DNA from: Sipunculus nudus
Taxonomy: Eukaryota > Annelida > Sipuncula > Golfingiida > Sipunculidae
NCBI GenBank assembly: GCA_026874595.1
Contig: CM049308.1
Coordinates: forward strand, 76,852,124 to 76,916,123
Direction: 5' to 3'
Length of the DNA: 64,000 bases
Below, one piece after another: positions 35,591 to 49,800 of this stretch. Position numbers and translations under genes: made by a program. Within the stretch, counting starts at the first letter, position 1; the number at the start of each line of letters is the position of its first letter. The notes beneath the pieces are model-generated. The model made no database searches. It saw nothing but the letters and a program-made list of their open reading frames with translations, and had not been told where the DNA came from.

Positions 35591-36407
35591 ATTTCATAGG
35601 AAGTGTTGAGGTACAGAGGCGTGGTCAAAAATATTGTCATGAACTTGCTAGTATTATTCGCCTCCGTCTGAACCTAAATAAATATTTAAAAAAAGAATGA
35701 AATGAAATGAATAAATTGTGGTAACTGCGACAGATATCTTAATTAGCCATTTAGAACAATCGCTTACAATATGCTCTCATGTGAGTTTTGTTAGATAGAG
35801 TTTTAAGATCTAAGTGGCAGCTTAAAACTTCTCATGGTAGAATTAATCCCCCCCCCCACACACACATCGCACACACACAGACGAGGGAATGTCTATACCA
35901 AGAGTATAGTAATGACGGGGCCGATGATAAGGGATCTGCCACATGTAGGCACAATGGTATACTATGGGGCTCATTGCTGGAGCTGGCAAACTTCCGCTTC
36001 CATTTTGCCACCACCCACGTTTGGTTCTCCGGTTCTAGGTTTGACGGATGTCGGAAAGGAAAGCCGTATCCATATCTGCTCATTTATTTCGGATTCTAGC
36101 GGAAGGCTCCACGGGGAAAGTCATGAATCAAACGAAGCACTCATCATATGGTGGTTCATTGTTGGGTTCAATCGAGACCTTGTCTGCAATCTTAAGGTAT
36201 AAGGCCTGCTGCTAATTAGCACGTATTCCATACGCAGGTTATGACGATGTGGTCACGTTATGTATACGTATGGTTTTTCGTTGTCATGACAATATTTGTC
36301 TACATTTCAAGCAGATCACATCAAATGTAATACGACTGCGGCTACTGACGCTCACGCTAACATCGTCATGTGGAACCCGAACCTCAGCCTCACGATCTTT
36401 ACTCAGA

Positions 36408-36541
36408 TCCGTCAAGGTTTTTATACCGTTAAAAAAAATGCTGTACGGTAGAAGGATATCCATCTGTCAAGTTAATCGTATTATACATCTTACAGACTTC
36501 GAACATTTACTCCTCAATCCGTCAAGGTTTTTATACCGTTA
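36408..36541 (+). repeat. 24-bp direct repeat 110 bp apart
   Basis: Identical 24-mers beginning TCCGTCAAGGTTTTTATACC at 36408-36431 and 36518-36541, each followed by a similar A-rich, GTTGTA/GCTGTA tail. A diverged local duplication. Confidence 0.75.
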
Positions 36542-38999
36542 TAAAAAGTGTTGTAAGAACAACATCTATTTGTCGTTTCTTGCATATCTGTGTGGATTTA
36601 CAGACAAATGTCTCGAATCACGTTTGATAATTCGTTTTTTTACCGCCCTAATTTGGGCAGCCATAAAGTTATGCCAGACCATCAACCCTTCAGCTGAATG
36701 CTAAGAATTTTAGGAAGGTGGACGCTGTTTTAAATTTCAAATTTTTTAAAATTTAAATTGAGAAACATTGTAAACTTCGTCATGAATATAAATATCGCAC
36801 GGTTGGCAAAAACCTCTATCTCTAAAATCAATCAAAAATTTGTTTTAAATTCATTTTTTGTTTTTCCTCGGTCTACTTTGTATCTTTCTTGTTTAAAAAT
36901 TAGATTTTTTTAAATCATAATTTAATATTTTAGTTTCAAGTAGGTAGAGACATGATAGAAGGAAGAAATCACTATTTTCATGTATTTTATATTGTCCAGC
37001 TAAAAATTGGCTTGCTGTTACTGGGTGCGTAGAACAACGTATAACATACTGCTTAAAATAATAAAATAAAATGTTAAAATAACATACGCAAATGAATGAA
37101 AATTTCAAAATGTGTATATCATCAGAAAGAACAACCAGGTTTAAATAGTGTATACTTTATTGGTTTAATTTAGATTTAAAACATCTTTTAGATTTATTTT
37201 AGATAATAATGGGTTTTTCCAGCGACGCTATCTAAAGGCAGAGGTACACATGAAACCACAAACATCGAGTCTCACATGCAGCTCCATGGACCCTTAAAAC
37301 TAATATTATGGACAAAATAGAAACTATTAGTGTAGATGCTGCAGTTTTGCAAAGCTGTTGCTATATGGAACACCCAGATTCTTCTTTCTCAGGATGGCTA
37401 TGGCTTGGGAAAAAAATTGAATAATCTCATTAGATGGCCGTCTTCCTACGCTCAGTTTGCCAAAAATACAGATTAGCCGGAAAATTAGCCGTTTACATTA
37501 AGTTAAATTAGCGATGTTACGAAACACCAATTTTATTTTCAAAATACCACGGGCTATTTCTGGTATAATTACTTTTACTTGAATTTAACTTATGTATAAA
37601 AGAATGCATCATATTTATTTAGGTGTCTGATTACGTAATCAGTAGTTTTCTTGGTACATCAAATTCGATATCGCCGGTTTCCTGCAGCGTCAGTTCTCAT
37701 TCAACTCAATTTAAATCTACTTATTTTATTTCCGTTAGTGACTTGTGTTTGTCTCAACATGCGCAAATGGCAATGTGCGCACTACAAGTATCTTTAAATC
37801 AAAGTCGGCAGATTTAAGTTGGTGATGAAAAAAACCTTCGATACAGCTCCATTTGACTCGACTCGATTTTAGGTGGCGTTACACTACTTTGCTTAAAATT
37901 TTCAATATCGAAGAAAAAAAAACACACCAGGCAATGATAGGCTTAGTAGTGCAGGTTCATAAATTTACAGTTTTCTGATCAGATAGATTTTAGGTTAGTC
38001 TTTCAGTATCAGATTTAGTTAGACCTACTATGCCCCCTGCGTAAACAGAGTATAACGTACTTATCTTTAAATATCTGAAGGAAACCATCCCTCACATAGA
38101 GAGTCAGAAGATCGTGAAAGGCCACGTGTTTTTCTTAATTACACCTAAGACAAATCCGCGAATATTAACGTCGTAAGTTTAGCCCGGATGACAGCTGACC
38201 AACAAAAAGCGCGATATATATGGTCTGCCTAATTGCATTACGTGTGATTCCGACCTATCCCTCCGGGCGGTTTCTCTGTGGAACTAGTATTTCCGCACGG
38301 GGCATTGATTACTAGCTATAATCTTCCCGTCGGACTGAACAGCAGGACGTTGAGGGGGACGTGCTGTTTACAAATCGATAGTCGTATAGTGTGTTTATCT
38401 ACACTTCAAGAAAAATAAATATACCTCAGAATTAAAAAGATAATGTAAAAGTAAAAAATTGAAGGTTAAAACAAATGTTTAAGAGAAACTTTAAATGAGG
38501 TATATTTATATGTAGACCTGTAAACTAGAATAAAATATACAAACATTACAACTATTCGACGGCAAGTCCGGCTTAAATTCATGCTTGTTAACTCCTCCAT
38601 GTATACATGGTAAGAAAATGTCTGCATTTCTGTAACAACTTTAACTTATCTGCAAATGTGTGCCTTCGCTGCCGATGTGTGTGTGTTATTATTTACCCAG
38701 CAGGCCCGGTCTGTATATAGTGACAATTGATAACATGTTAATATCAAGGGGCGTTGTCAAGACTCGCTCTGACCACATGGAGCACAACTAGCATGTCTTA
38801 ATCTTCTTTCCATTTTCCACAATTCCTCGTTTGTGGGTTTTCACCAGGTTTGTTATCTTTCGGAGTCTCGATCGCCATACCTTGACCATACGCTTTGCCC
38901 TTTGCTTGTCTTCTTCGGCCGTCCATTGATTGTACAGAACCTTTGTCTATCAGCATCATTCGGAAAATCCCCTCCCGCTGTTCTCTGACAGCAGTGATG

Positions 39000-39520
39000 T
39001 AGGACTCGAGTCCACTTTTTCATGGACTCGGACTTGGACTCCAGGGTCATGGACTCGGACTTGGACTCAAGGATCTTAGTCTCGGACTTGTTCTCGGAGC
39101 CTGAGGTAAGGACTTGAGAAATCAGATAGAAGGTCCTTCTCGAGTCCGATAGAAAGGAATACTCTGTCGCATATGATAAAGACTTATGTGCATCTGCGAG
39201 CTAGCTACTACCAGAATATTAAAGAATTATATATACACTGTATATACACTATATATACTAAGCTTTGCTCAACATCAGGGGCTATGAATGTATTTACCCA
39301 TTTATAGTAAACGCATGTGTGAACTTACAGTTAAATGTACATGATAATCTGAAATACGGATATTTGTATTCGACTCGGGTACGGACTGAGACTCGGGTTT
39401 CAAATGACTCGGACTCGAAGAAGGTGGACTTGGACTCGAACCTCAAGGATTCGGACTTGTACTTGATTGGCCTGGACTTGAACTTACACACGGATTGTAT
39501 GAACTCGAGCACATCACCGT
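39000..39520. repeat. Degenerate GGACTCGGACTTGGACTC repeats in two blocks
   Basis: Hexamer-like units GGACTC/GGACTT cluster at about 39002-39145 and again at 39365-39505, separated by AT-rich DNA. Open frames on both strands reflect the repeat. Confidence 0.7.
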
Positions 39521-42500
39521 TTGTATGGACTCCAGCCGCAATATCTTCCGTCTTCTATACAATTTTGGTATATATTCGCCAATGCTAATAAACCATGGCT
39601 GGACTTCATGAAACCTCCTCACCTTATTGCATTTCCCAGATGTATTTATCTGTTTTTATATCGTGATGAAGATCTATTATATCGAGGGCCGGGGGGGGGG
39701 GGGTCGATACGATAAGTGATGACTCTGACATGGTTTACCTGTAACAACTACAATCTTTTTTTTTCATAAAATTGATAAATTTTAGTGTATTACTTTATGT
39801 GCTGCGCTAAAAATATTGCAATAAACTTTTCAAGTTTTTCAGTTATATTCAGGCAAATTTAAAGCTGCTGAAACATGGACCCTTAATCCTTCACAAGAAG
39901 GAGATTTAGCTCAGAAGACATACGAAAAATTCGAATGTTTACTCTAAATAGAAAATTTAAAAAATGTTTAATTTGTTATTATTTGTTATTATGTATAGGT
40001 ATTGCATAGATAGTCCGTTGTTCAATCGTGGCCGATATAGTTATATAAACGTTTGTATACACAGGCCCTATGAAAGCTTCCAATCTTACTTGCTGTAAAT
40101 GATAAATCGTTTAATCAGTGTGTCGGTGGTTTTGCAACACCACACATTTGTCTACATTTTATTAAATGGAAATGTTCATAAATAAGCGAGTAATATAAAG
40201 ACATTACATCTGACATTATACATAGATCGCAGCTCATATAAACGCAACTTTTCGCCCAAACCGCAGCTGTCTCTGGAAACTCTTTAATTCATTCATATAA
40301 TTTATATGAACAAGGTTTTTCAATAATTACTACAGATTATCCTCAGAATCATTGGTCATTAAGGAATTAACTCTTTCAATGCTTAAAGTGTGATTGGACA
40401 TACGGTGTATATTTAAGTGTATTTTTAATATTTTTCTTCTTCTGTATTTAAAAAATATTAAAATTCAAAGAATTTAATGATTTTTTTTTCATTCTTTTTT
40501 TTCAACTGCAGATGAAAGATAATAGTTCTTATATATTTCTATATATTTAGGAACGACTGACTGTTCAAATAGTTGCAAAACTACATGAAAATATGTTTTT
40601 GAAAAAAAATACGTCACATTCTTTTTTCAATTCAGGACTTCAAAGATGGACCACGGGAAAATAATTATACCGTGCGCCGGTCTTCAAGACCGATCACCAA
40701 GATGAATAATTCATATCAGACTTCAAAGACAGAATCACTTAACTATAATAATTCATAGCGAGCACACCGCGGTCACATTTCCGATATTTTTGCAACAGTT
40801 CATATAGGCCTGTCGTCTTTTATCATTCATTACTACCTGAACATGAGACCTCGGCAGGTTGACATCCAAGAAAAAGACTCCGCAAGTTCCCGTTGTCATG
40901 GTTTCACGTTCAAGGTATTGCTAGCATTAATAATTCTTCCTACATTGAGAGAAAATAGGGAATCCCTTATTGTATGTTGAATATTGGTACTCCGCAGCAT
41001 TATATGAGGGACTCGCCCCACCTTGATATGCAGAACAGATACGTGTGGACTGGCGTGCCACCTAATTACGTTTATGTACCTTCATGGTATGTATAATAAC
41101 TGAAGCTAAGAATCACCTGTACCTGTGAAAAGCCTGCTTGGGTTCAAAGAAGCTGTGATACTTGACTCTTGAATCGGTGAATGATCTTTTAAATACAATC
41201 ACCGTAAAAGAGAATTGTAATATGGCACCCGCATTTTACTTTCTATTTCTTGATGTAACGTACCTTGATCTTGAACTCTGACTAATCTTGTTTGCTTAAC
41301 AGTGTATGAACCCTGAATCATGATGAAGGAATAATAATGATCATCCCGTATTCACGTAAAATTCTAACCATTAAATTGTCTATACTGAGTGATTTATGTA
41401 ACGAAATAAAATAAAATGCTGGCAGTGTAAAGAGGCGGATTCATCTCACCTTAACATGCCACTGATGTAACTCTATTCTTTTAAGCTAATCATATAATAT
41501 TGTTTATAATTGTATTCTATATATTTGTTTTATAGATACGACTGTATATCCACGCATCTAATGCAACTTTGTTCTATAAACTAGTATATTTAATATATAT
41601 TACTAATAAGTCCGTTTTTCCCAGTTTTCCCAAACATACCTTGTCGCTAGATGCGTGCAAATATTCTTATACCGTTGTGTGTGCAGGAATGATGGAAACG
41701 GTATTTGATATTCATTATACCATTTTTATTCTTAATAATATTCATTTTCATGTATTCGGTAACAAGATTAAGCTGGATTTCATTGATCCGTATCGAAAGT
41801 GTAATGAGCAAGAATTCTGAGTGAACAGAAATTAAGTAGATCGAAGTAAGTAAACTAACATTCCGTGTTATCGGTGAATATATTTAAGGTCGACATGGCT
41901 CAACAAATCGGTCAGTGTATCGAAGAGCTTCCTCTAGCTTGCTCTCTTTGCCTGTCCATCTGTCATTCATACATAAGATGTCCATTAGCATTCACCTTCT
42001 ATCAAAGGTATGTAACATTATCGTAAAAAAAAAAATAGAGCGATGTCGGGTTTCAGGTTTTGCTGAAATTATTTTTATTTGTATGTGTATTAATTGGTTC
42101 AGTTTGTAAGGAACGGAACAATGAATTCAATTCTAGAACTACATTTGAACTCACATGAACACTTCGGTGTCTAACAGCATGTGTCAGCTTTATTTATTTG
42201 AGTCTCACATGTATTTTTCTACTGGTATTTGTGCTTGAGATCAACATTATGTCTAAATGAAACGTGTTATTGACGTAAAATAATGGTTACACAATGTTAC
42301 ATCTCCTGTTATATAGATCCATCCCTGCATGGTCCAGATGCTAGAAGATTGGTCAGCGTTCTATCATTTTGTGTTTAATATCTCTAACATTTCTATTAAC
42401 AGTAATATTAAATTTAACCTTTCTGGTATAGGAAACTACATATAGCATATTCTTCACATTATTCCTGTAAAATAAAGCTCAAATAGGTGTCGCATAAATA

Positions 42501-44064
42501 TTGACATGATCGAGAACTTGTTTTCTGAGCTTCATTTTACATTTGAAACGCCCGGGTGGCTTGTGTTCTTCTTAGTCTTCATAATTAAACCGTAATGAAA
42601 TCCCCATTATGTGCCTCATCTAATTTTAGCTGGCGTTGATCATGGCTGAGTGTAGGGAGAGATCAATTATCTAATAATACAATCGAATCTGCCGATGTTA
42701 CTGTGTTTTCATTACTGTAATGGGAATTCACTTATGGTTTATTGACGTTAGCATCACTGTACATATCATCTAGGAACTTTTGATGGTTTCAATAAAAATG
42801 TTCGAGATGATGAATAAAAAAACCTTGAGTATTTTTTTAATTAACGAAAGAACAATTGTTGGTCCAAAATTAACCTTGAGTCTCTAGCATCCATAAAAAG
42901 CATCTTGATCCCTTCATGTTCAGACTACGTTCTCGGACGCTATTTTAAATATCGGCCATAAACCTGGCTACTCTTGAGGTCAGGGGTCATGTGACAAAGT
43001 TGATTCATGGTTGACCTGATAGAGGACATCTGTGGTGAATTTGATGATTTATCAATGGTAGCTGTGTTAGTTGATATTGTGTTCATGCAAAGAAATAAAT
43101 AAAAATGACCGTCTTGTCAACTGAACCAGCGAGAATCGGCGAGAATCTCGCTATTACTTACGTAGTTAGTACGAACTCCCGAATAAGACTGCTGACGGCC
43201 TCACAAGAAAAGGATTGTGGATAACTTCAGTGTGTATGTACTTACAGATGGGCCAGAAACCTTCACACTCGTTTAACCTGTAGGGAGGATTTCTGTGGTA
43301 AGGTTATAATCATAAATTGGGGTATCTTAACCAAACAAGGTTTGGATGAGCAACATTAGCACATGGTGGTCTCGTATTTAGAAACATAGACCACTGTTCA
43401 GATCACACCATGTTGGGTACCAGTGACTGCAATTTCCAAGTAAAAGAGACCCCTGTTAGCAAATTACATCATTTATATTGTAGTTCAGTGATCTTCAAGT
43501 TAGCGTTATTTTCTGTGTTATTATAGAATATGGGTTCCGGACCGGTTCATGATCAAGGATGATCGAAATTGTGTAAAAACCCATTTAATTATGTAAAACT
43601 CTCAGGTTGAATGCGCTGTACTATTTTATTTTTAGTCATATACATATTTTTTATATATATTTACTGACAGACCGGAAAAGCTATACCTTCGCCCCCATTT
43701 ACATTAACGCCTTGGATATGTGGCATTATCATTGAGCAGGAGTGGTTAGCCACGTGTTTACTGCTCCGTTATAAGGTCCAAATACAAGTGTCCACCAGCA
43801 TGGACCCGGCCAGGACAAGCAAAATATTGACCATGCTCTTCATATAAATCCTGTGGATAAGGGGAGACATTTCCAGCAGCTACAATCTCAACACATGTAA
43901 TGATTGTAATAAATTATCTCTCTGCCTAACTCTTAAATCAGAGCGAACTAAGTGAAATGCATGCTTTTGTCTTCTAACCGATGGGTCCGACTGAACAGGA
44001 CGTGGCAATACTGTTGAAACTGGCTACCCTTTGTGGAGGTAACCGACAAAATTTTATTCCTAAC
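39521..44064. other. Gene-poor stretch
   Basis: A G-run near 39691-39702 and otherwise unremarkable AT-rich DNA. Scanned open frames (41569, 41915) lack support. A 45-codon frame at 40843-40980 is listed separately. I see no recognisable exon. Confidence 0.45.
40843..40980 (+). other. Candidate small ORF with one membrane-helix-like segment (45 aa)
   Basis: ATG in moderate context opens a polar N-tail (MRPRQVDIQEKDSASSRCHG) followed by FTFKVLLALIILPTL and a short polar end: type II membrane-anchor topology. A donor-like AAG|GTATTG lies inside, so it could also be a first exon. No homolog known to me. Confidence 0.15.
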
Positions 44065-44400
44065 ATAACTGAGGGTACTATGTACGTCTGCGGAATGCCA
44101 TTACGGTTTCGGACTTCGTGACAGGGCGTCATCACATGCGTCCACCAGGCTCAGTGTACCGCACCTTCGAGTCCTGGATACGTAATACCGGGAACCCCCG
44201 AAAGGCGCATTTATTTGTAAACGAAACAGAAATGTGGGTAACAGTCTCCCCATTAACCCTGCAAAGCACTGACCGTGGTTGGGGCCTGACTGTGAAAAAT
44301 CTAATCGCTGCTCGACTGATATTCGAAATCACGATCTCTCAGCTTTGAGCCCTGTGGTGTACACCATCACCACGTTACTGGTGTTACTTTGTGCAATTTA
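44065..44400 (+). repeat. Dispersed repeat, copy B (partner near 330-640)
   Basis: Carries ACGGTTTCGGACTTCGTGAC, GGGAACCCCCGAAAGGCG, CCCATTAACCCTGCA and a GACTGTGAAAAA block in the same order as copy A. The overlapping ORFs on both strands (44118-44348) are repeat-derived. Confidence 0.55.
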
Positions 44401-45823
44401 ACGCAAAAGTTCTGAACAGAATTTGTTGTAATATTGATGAGGGTTAGGATACCACAAAGGGTACATTTCATTTTCATTTAGGGGTAATCTGAATCACGAT
44501 CATAGGTTTTTGCCATCTAAAGGGTTCCTTTCAATAGTGGGATATACAGTGCTGTTTCTGTTGAGCGCCATGCAGAGCCATCGTTATAGAAAGCTAACCA
44601 ATGAATGCAGCTGTGTCGCAGCGAAGTTAGATAAGAATCCTTCCGGAGGTCCTTGCAGCCTCTGACCACTATCATGTTCGTCCCAAGCTCGTTCCTTCCG
44701 CCTATGGGTATTGCCCATTGGCTCAATAAAAGGAAGAAGAATAAAGAGAGAACCGTTCAAGCAACAAATTAATCGACCTCACAACTCTCTGCCTTTGACC
44801 GCTTTTGGCAAAAACGAATGTCCAACACTACCAATGAATCATGGAGTTTTTTTTGTAGGTACGTTCATTTTATAATTATAAGGGAAAAAAATTAGTGTTT
44901 CTTCATGATCTTGACCATTGGCGGTTCTTGGTGAAAACTAAAGGCGTTTAGATTTCATTCTTGTATTTTATTCTAATAGGATTGCCGATATATTGTGACA
45001 TATGAAAGGAAGATTTACAGAACTTACAATTTTAATAATAATAATAAAATGTCGGCGAGGAAACAAATATTTTAGTCATTTCTCGACAACGCCTTAATTA
45101 AGAAAATCAGTCGTATTATAGGGAGATTTGTGTACATTTTAACGACATCAGGGGAAATATTGTAGCTTACCCCTATTAATGGTTGTAAAGGTAAATGTGC
45201 AGCTGTTATTCCTGACTTGTGTAGTTCTAGGTCTTGAATACCCTTTTTTATGCTCAGTAAGTCATTGATCACTCGTATCAAAACTGTGCACTATATTTTT
45301 GGCTCTGGTAAGTGTTTGCAAACATTTTGTTATATATTTGTTATAAGTATATTTATATTCTGTCCAATCGTAATATTGACATGATATAAATAAAATGTAT
45401 ATATTGTTACAAGCTAAAGATCAAGATAAAAGAATAATCGTTCAAGTTTAAAGGTGAACGGCCTCTCTCTTTTGCACCTGGTACCTTTAAATTTAGACCG
45501 CATTTTATGTTGAATGAGAAAGCATGACAACAAGTTTTAAATTTACTTTAATTATACCCTGAAAGACACCCACCATGTGTGAAAGAGGGTCCACTGTAAC
45601 TGTGCATACAGGTAAATCTGTTGATTTCTTACCACAAACATGGGTTGAAGTATTGACAGCTTATTCGTGGAAAGCTCAGGAAATGACAACAGTAACCACA
45701 GAGATGTGTTTCACGAATCTGTAAAGCGATATCGTTCCAATATGATGGATAACCAGGTACCATTGCAGTGAGGTCGTGACCAGAGGTACGACTTGAGGAA
45801 TACCCTGCTGAGACCATTAACGG

Positions 45824-45825
<2 letters not shown>

Positions 45826-45888
<63 letters not shown>
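45826..45888. repeat. (TA)n microsatellite
   Basis: About 31 uninterrupted units, preceded by a CCATTAACGGC block. Confidence 0.95.
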
Positions 45889-45891
<3 letters not shown>

Positions 45892-46613
45892 AATCCAGGG
45901 ATGTTTCTTTCGGTATCTTCTTGTCATGTGACCTTGTCATATAAGCCTCTGTGCGTAATGGACAGTCAAACTAGGTCATCTTTTAAACATGGGTTTAATT
46001 ACATTGTTCCATTGCTTGAAAATATGTTTCTCTTCATACTTGAAAATTTTATTTAAAAAATAAATACTTTAATAATAATCAAGTAGCATTGGTCATTGTA
46101 ATGATGAAAGTGGAAAGGTGGAATTTCCAAATCATAGATACATTCTTAAATGCAAAAACTGGTCAATCAATATTCATCCCGCGTGCAATGTCGTGTGTAA
46201 AACGCCTGGGAATAGAAACCGGCCATGAACAAGGGCATCATAATTATTTTATACTTTTTAAATGAAATATTCATGGAGATGTTGCTGCTTATATCATGCT
46301 CGCCATGGTAACTTTCGCTGGTCTGTGTGGTCTCGATCAGCTAGGTACAAGGTAAAGTATAATATGCATGTAATATATATGAAGCCACGAACATTTTATT
46401 GTTTCATTTCTTACTAGGATTAGTATATCGCTGTGTTACTAGTCATACATATCGTTACTGTATTCGTATTTTTTCGATCAATTAGACAAAACCCAGTCTT
46501 TTTAATCGACCAATGAGAATGCAACTTTCGCTCATGAGTGTGTGCGTGTGTGTTGTGTAGCTGCTTATCAGGTTATCAGGCTGCTTGCGAAATCCTTGAT
46601 TGAAACAGGGCAT

Positions 46614-46616
<3 letters not shown>

Positions 46617-46667
<51 letters not shown>

Positions 46668-46725
46668 TACTAAAAAGGGAAAGGTTGTCGTTATATAAAG
46701 GTGGTCGTAAGCCGAGGGTTTACTG

Positions 46726-46756
<31 letters not shown>

Positions 46757-46760
46757 TTCT
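46617..46760. repeat. Two (TA)n tracts around a ~55-bp unique core
   Basis: (TA)n at 46617-46665 and 46724-46757. The core between them ends in GAGGGTTTACTGTATATATA, which resembles GAGGTTCTACTGTATATATA before the tract at 62171, so the tract is probably part of a dispersed element. Confidence 0.7.
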
Positions 46761-46858
46761 GCAGACGGATATATGCTACCGAGGCTAGAGCAATGTCGGC
46801 CGTCCAGTGAGCCCGGATCTGTATATAACTGTCCGCGGAGGTTTCTACACACAATTCG

Positions 46859-49800
46859 ATGACGTCAAGTAATCCCGCCGCGTCACGCACAAAAAGTACT
46901 GCATTCAACTTCAGCTTTACGCCGTCAGTGAAACAACCGGAAGATGAAATACCCGTGGTCTTCTACGTCCACTATCAGGCTTCCGGTCAGTACAGCGTGG
47001 CCACCGGATGTCTCATGCTCATATGTGCAGTTCTGGCAACGGCCGGTAGGTGTCATCATTGTGGAACCAAGGTCACTTGACACATTGAAAAGGCGTCCCG
47101 CACTCATTCTGACTTTAAAAATAATCAAAATAATACCATACATACTTTCTCTAGACAGTATTGCCTTTTTAGAAAACTAAATGTTTGCATTTGTCACTCT
47201 CGTTTCTAGCACCAAGACTGGTGTATGTTTTTTTTTACGTTTAATCGAAAAAAAACTTTGATGGCTCACTGATGCAATATTTCATTTGGAACTCCTCGGC
47301 CGAATTCGTATTCTTACCTCGCAGCCATATAGCCCGAGAAAGTAGCTCTGCAGAGAAGGACAAAGTAGCGTCCCCGGTCGATTTAAAACAAACCAATTTA
47401 AAGAGACATGCTCGGCATGTGATTGATATTATTGATTATGTTTAAGGATTGTATGGCGCCAGACACGTAGATTTCTTGTAGTTCCATTACTTATTGCATT
47501 GCGGTAGCTCCGCCTAGATTAAAGGTGATGCCAGGTTGCCATGACATACCTGAGGACGTATTGCGGCAAGATCAAATACCTTATTTTAGCGCTTATAAAA
47601 AGTATTTTTACAATTTTTGTGAATTATCAACTGTTATTGTTAAATTTAACAATTATTCGGAATGAACTTTATGAGGGACTATTTAGTTATAACTGGGGTT
47701 GCTAGCCGTACTCCCGGCGAAGAAATACCGTTTAATTTGGCATATCCTGGCTCCAGGGATGCATCCAAGCCTAAACCTCGAGTATCTCTCGAGACCACCC
47801 AAAGATCAGCAGAGGTGTTCCGTGTGGCTGTATCATTATTTGAAACCAACTTATGATACCAATGTCGTAAAATATCCTAAACCCATATAGTGCAGTTACC
47901 ACAGATATAGAAGTAAATAATACCAAACCATCTTCTTGTTCTTGGCACCCCACAGCATTCTCAATAAGTTCCAGTACAATAACTTTAATTTTCTGACAAA
48001 ATCTGATGAATTTTCATCATTTCAAGGGTATAAGGCTCGTTACCCTAATCTCATTGACAAGCATTTGAATATAGTGAGAACAATTAAAACGGTCTCAAAC
48101 GGGGGAAACCAGTGTCATCGATGTTTCTCATGTCCAGGTTACACGGTGAACATAAAAACTACATGATGACCCCTTTGGGGTTCAATAATCTAAATGGTCA
48201 GTTTAGTATTTAAACATATTTAAATGTGAACTTATGTTTAGGGTATCCTTACAATCTTCCACCTTTTGGTCTGTCTACAAGTTGCTCTGTTTCATTTATT
48301 AAGTCTGCCAACCCATCAAATCTCACCTCAGAAACTGATGGAGCTATTTCATAGTGTATTCATGCCTACTGAAACATGATGCAACCTGGGAAATATTAAA
48401 GGGACCATTCCGATATCTAACGAATATTAACTAAAGATAATCTTTTATAATGATAGACAAGAAAAAAACACCAATCCCATCGCCCACAATCTGTTTTGTT
48501 TATATTAAAAATGACCGCCAAAATAACCCAAATACATTCCACAAGGACATGTGGAAGCGAGTTCGAGGAAAGGGCGTTTTAGTACTAGTGACTTTCAACT
48601 TCCGCATACATACAACCATCCACATTCAGTCAGATGTTATTTTTTCACATACAACCAACCACATTCAGCTACATGTTACTTTTTTTCTGTTTGTAAACAT
48701 TGCCGTGTTTACTAAAAACATGTAGCTACCTACATCACAGAGGCGTACAAAGAACTGTTCTTAACAGGATTTACCTAGAGTTCATCAATATGTACACGGG
48801 GTAAGCCAAAAATTACAAATCTACATAAAAGTTTAGTGAAAAGATGGCTTTAAGCATCGAATGATCAAAGCATTACAAGTGTATTTGTCAGGTAGTTACT
48901 CCTTCCGGTCTCTGACCTGGCCACCTCCCCAATTTCCGTTCCCTTATAAATTGACTTATTATATGCACTTAGCAGTTCCATTTACTTGATCAATATCATA
49001 CTTCATTTGTTCCACGTGACAGCTACACGTGACGGATAGGGCGTGGTGACAATATTCACTGTGAGGTGATGATCAATGATTGTGCTAGCTTTCTGCTGCG
49101 ATCTGTAGAACGGCACAGTGTCAAGATGCTCCTCTGTTTGTCCGTAATATGTATATATATTACCATGTTTAAGATAGATGTCTCCTTGATTCGACGTTTT
49201 TTTTTTTGTTTATGGTGTATTTGTTGGGGGACAAAGGTGTGGGGATGTCCTCACACCCCCCCCCCTCCCCGAGACTTTTTCAACAAGGGGGGATATACCA
49301 CAATTTGCTAAATAAACGAATGTATTTTTTTTTAGTTTAATAAAAACTGTAATTTCAATTGGTATAAAATAAAAGTTTATAACAAAAATATGTCACAGTG
49401 TCGCAAATTTCCTCAGATTTCAACACTATATTAATTATATGATATGATACGATTCTCCATTTTTACGACACCGTGGTACTCAGCCATTAAACACGCAAAT
49501 AAAAAAAATCAGGCAGGTTTAAAAAAAAATCTTAAGAATTTTAAGGAAAGCAGTTTTACTTCTCGTTGGTTTCTAAAGCGATACTATTCTTTCTAATTTT
49601 AATTTTCAAATTAATTCATTATTACTGAAAGTTTGATTAAATTTTTAAAAAAATATACCTTCACCGCAGTTAGGGGACGCCCTCCAACACCCAACCCTTC
49701 TGTCTATGCTGTCGACAGTCTCGATTCGCTGAATATTTGTTCCACCCCAAGAACTGGTTTCAGGACCCACTACTATTATTACCTCCCATCCCCCCCACAC

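Larger units (their letters stand above)
34566..38999. other. Gene-poor stretch
   Basis: Contains a diverged unit of the 275-bp repeat (about 35425-35590), a C-run and CA tract near 35848-35880 and a 24-bp direct repeat at 36408/36518. Several 70-150 aa open frames (35788-36704) have no splice or domain support. No gene recognised. Confidence 0.4.
44401..46858. other. Upstream region of the GPCR gene
   Basis: Contains a short repeat at about 45052-45095 shared with 31450-31515 and three (TA)n tracts. A TTCTGCAG acceptor-like site at about 46757-46764, just upstream of the GPCR start, suggests a further 5' UTR exon. No other gene recognised. Confidence 0.4.

Noticed and set aside
36249-36704. 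151-aa ORF, one of the longer ones in the window
   Set aside because: Covers a 110-bp diverged duplication, has no recognisable domain and no splice partner; composition is like the surrounding non-coding DNA.
38853-39050. Minus-strand frames with basic, gag-like composition
   Set aside because: Short, in two competing frames, with no zinc knuckle or other signature.
39294-39588. ORFs on both strands rich in Ser/Asp/Leu
   Set aside because: They read the degenerate GGACTC/GGACTT repeat.
44118-44348. 66-76 aa ORFs on both strands
   Set aside because: They fall in a dispersed repeat whose other copy (330-640) does not keep the frames open.
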